From: Bugula neritina
Lineage: Eukaryota > Bryozoa > Gymnolaemata > Cheilostomatida > Bugulidae
Length of the DNA stretch: 64,000 nucleotides
NCBI GenBank assembly: GCA_964035545.1
Contig: OZ037766.1
Span: 5,371,722-5,435,721, forward strand
Reading direction: 5' to 3'
A program made the position numbers and the translations under genes. This document shows positions 62,101 to 64,000 of this stretch, one piece after another. The notes under the pieces are model-generated. The model was not told the origin of the DNA. It saw only the letters and a list, made by a program, of their open reading frames with translations, and ran no database searches. Numbering within the stretch: the stretch's first letter is position 1; every line of letters begins with the position of its first letter.

Positions 62101-62463
62101 ATTTAGTGGAAATGGGTAATTTGCAAAATCATCAAGACTTCCACGAATGCCATTACCTACAGAGCTCTTAGGACTTCTAGTTGTATAGTTGTCTGGAATC
62201 TGGTGGTTCCCGTGCCGGCCGTGGAACCTGTAGTTTTCCAGATCTGTATAATTCTGAAAATTTCCGAAACCCTGTGGACCCTGACTGTTTCCCCGATTGA
62301 TAATATTCTGTATGTTTTGACGGTTTTGAATCATTGGTAAGGCAGCCCGAGGGTTTTGTGCTTGTGCTTGATCTTCCTCATCCTCCTGCAGCCCAGGGTA
62401 GAAGGACTCGCAGGTAGTATGAAGGCTTTCACTGTCATCACTCATTACTATTTCATCACTCAC
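53196..62463 (-). CDS. Cytosolic protein tyrosine phosphatase with long disordered N-terminus, six exons
   Basis: Exons on the minus strand: 60809-62463, 60036-60266, 59260-59490, 58589-58739, 58338-58484, 53196-53468; 895 residues. The catalytic domain is C-terminal (about 630-890): [29 protein letters not shown] (Asp773), [10 protein letters not shown] (Cys817, Arg823) and QTPEQY. All key residues are present, so it should be active. It resembles the PTPN9-type catalytic domain, but there is no CRAL-TRIO lipid domain. Instead exon 1 codes 551 residues: a Gln/Asn-rich start, [18 protein letters not shown] repeats near 213-232, an Asp/Glu run at 298-325, and two copies of a YGF/YGY-x-x-GTxV module (331-393, 397-455), then a Pro/Lys/Ser-rich stretch. 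No signal peptide or membrane segment. The last intron encloses CPEB1. Exact family membership is uncertain. Confidence 0.87.
54117..58125 (+). CDS. CPEB1: CPEB1, cytoplasmic polyadenylation element-binding protein, nested gene
   Basis: Binds UUUUAU elements in mRNA 3' UTRs and controls poly(A) length and translation, notably in oocytes and neurons. Exons: 54117-54128, 54302-54389, 54936-55105, 55223-55507, 55617-55690, 55802-55854, 55959-56084, 56295-56408, 56687-56833, 56919-57046, 57179-57383, 57494-57588, 57769-57861, 57961-58125; 584 residues (human CPEB1 about 566). RRM1 begins [10 protein letters not shown] near 295, RRM2 [20 protein letters not shown] near 422, then the ZZ-type zinc domain with [19 protein letters not shown] and CVKCW. 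RRM1 has a longer loop than vertebrates between KHPRCP and GYVYAVFE. Exon 3 has tandem acceptors (AAGGAG, three bases apart). The N-terminal start (MPSV) is the least certain part. The gene lies wholly inside a phosphatase intron. Confidence 0.94.
57047..57178 (+). other. CPEB1 intron 10, open and a multiple of three
   Basis: 132 nt between GTGCGT and TTGCAG. It contains no stop in the gene's frame, so retention would insert 44 residues at the junction leading from RRM1 to VQIIPW and RRM2. The homologous vertebrate protein is continuous here (KEVQVIPW), so splicing is expected as the default. Confidence 0.6.
58311..58316 (+). terminator. Poly(A) signal of CPEB1
   Basis: AATAAA 186 bases past the CPEB1 stop codon and only 22 bases before the end of phosphatase exon 5 (58338, minus strand). 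Cleavage should fall at or inside that antisense exon. Confidence 0.65.
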
Positions 62464-64000
62464 TTTACGCTGCTTGCATTCTATTTTATATAACTCTTGT
62501 CATCTTAAATAAAACTTATATTATAGCATTGTTTGTTCTTAGCAATGTGCAGCATTTCATTACGCATTGTTGCTGTTAAAGTCGCATGCTACCCTGTAAA
62601 CTATCTTGAAAATTTATATTAGAAAATGATAAAAGTAGTCAATTTTATACAAATATTATAATAATTTGACGAAAATTAAGTGCTATCTACAGATTAATGT
62701 CATTATATTGAACTCTTGATAGTATGCATAGGAATGGTACCATACTAAAATTTTTAAATTATCTGATTGCATATATTAAGATTGATTGCCATAGATTTAT
62801 CATTATAATAAATATAATATTATATTATTAATAATTGAACCAATTTTATGAGTATATGAGGAGCTACATGTAAATGATCAACTATAAAAGCATAGCTTTA
62901 AAACTTTGGTAATTTTATTAAATTTACAGATACATTCGAATGTCACAAATCATTACAACACAGTGGAAGTTATTCATTTCTGCATGTTTTATTCTTTGTT
63001 ATTTAGAAGCATGCATAATACTTTATCTAACAGCACTAGCCAGTGTGTAGATCAAGTGCAATATGAAGTCTGAGGTCTAACATGTTATATAATAAATACA
63101 ACTTGAAAAAGGTTTTGAGACAAAACAAAAGTTTGGAACTTGGTTTAATATAAATTTCTCAAGGCAACTTTGAATGATATGCATAAAATACCCACTGTGC
63201 CAAGCATGGGACATAATTTAGGGTCATGCTACTACAACTGCTACTGTATATTAAAGGCCAGCTACTACAATAAAATAATTATTTGATCTTTGATCTTCAG
63301 GTTGTTTAGTCACAAGTATACACTTGGCTAGACAGATATTATCTAAGAAAAAATTCCTGCTTTGCATTGACTTAGTGAGTGCGACAAGTTAAACTCTCCT
63401 TTGTATACTTCATGGTCAACTCCCTCTAAAGGGGTCAAATCAGCAACCAATAAGAGTAAAATAACAAAGATCAATTAAACCTTTTTCTTATGTTTATGTT
63501 TACGTAAGAAACCCAGCACTACAAAAACACAGGCTCTACCTTATTAAAGAAAACATTCTTGAGTTCACTAATTATGTAAACCCTTTGGCTGAAAGGGTGC
63601 AATTGAAAGACCTGTTATGCACATATACTGCACATACCTATCAAAAGATTTTTATAGCATGAAAATTCTAAAGAAAAATTCTATGTCAGATGAATAAGAA
63701 GTATATGTGATGAAGAAATGTTATGAAACAAAGGGCTGCTAGCAACTAATAACATATGTGAGACTACGATTACATCAGTGGCCTATTGCATTCAGCAGGT
63801 AGTGAGAGAAGCATATAGAGATATTTTTGAATTCTGAGCATATATTTATAACAAGGTGAGTTCGAGATTAACCTCAGCTCCATTCACCGTCATATTATTA
63901 GAAAAATCTTTGAGTGGGTAAATAATGACTCTTACCAAATTTCACTTCTTATTACTTGACACTTTATAGTTTATGCTATACATACATTGTGACCATAAAT
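62464..64000. other. Upstream flank of the phosphatase gene
   Basis: AT-rich sequence with no recognisable exon, RNA gene or repeat. The phosphatase promoter and any 5' UTR exon should be in the first few hundred bases; I see no strong motif. Confidence 0.45.

Overview
The window is nuclear DNA from an invertebrate animal. It is AT-rich, has no operons, and its genes are split by many GT-AG introns. The genes belong to conserved metazoan families: an endoplasmic-reticulum chaperone, an axonemal dynein subunit, CPEB, KISH/TMEM167, TMEM101 and PCNA. A spiralian/lophotrochozoan-type invertebrate is my guess, but the sequence alone does not prove it. I rebuilt exon-intron structures by hand. For every complete gene the splice phases close into one open frame; the predicted lengths below come from that bookkeeping.

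Layout. 173-2315 (-): first four coding exons of HSP90B1 (GRP94/endoplasmin); the rest lies off the left edge. Its promoter holds an exact CCAAT-N9-CCACG ER-stress element. 4781-17293 (+): an 18-exon, 1469-residue NACHT plus TPR protein that I call TTC41-like. In mouse, Ttc41 was named Gnn, for Grp94 neighboring nucleotidase, so this looks like an old conserved neighbourhood. 17599-20465 (-): TMEM101, tail-to-tail with TTC41 and with overlapping poly(A) signals. 21618-33068 (-): 13-exon M17 leucyl aminopeptidase with large repeat-filled introns and a possible small decayed gene inside one of them. 35200-36073 (+): KISH/TMEM167, 72 residues. 36878-39828 (-): PCNA, 258 residues. 40159-49985 (+): DNAI1, head-to-head with PCNA across 330 bp that carries E2F-like, CCAAT, NRF1-like and RFX X-box motifs. 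53196-62463 (-): a protein tyrosine phosphatase with a long disordered N-terminus; its 4.9-kb last intron contains the complete CPEB1 gene on the opposite strand (54117-58125, +). 62464-64000: nothing recognised.

The most unusual structure is a set of short tandem repeats that start or end exactly at splice junctions. A 34-bp unit repeats the 5' splice site of TTC41 exon 9. A 22-bp unit runs into the 5' splice site of aminopeptidase exon 5. A 23-bp unit is repeated exactly ten times up to the 3' splice site of DNAI1 exon 15. A 50-bp unit duplicates the 3' splice site of TTC41 exon 7. DNAI1 also has two tandem homologous 85-nt exons of the same phase, a strong candidate for mutually exclusive splicing. 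Three copies of a tRNA-derived SINE and several variegated, self-complementary A-N-T triplet arrays fill non-coding space.

The genes do not form one pathway. DNAI1 acts in motile cilia, while PCNA, CPEB1 and the phosphatase act in replication, translational control and signalling. Links between them are positional: shared promoters, nesting and antisense overlap.
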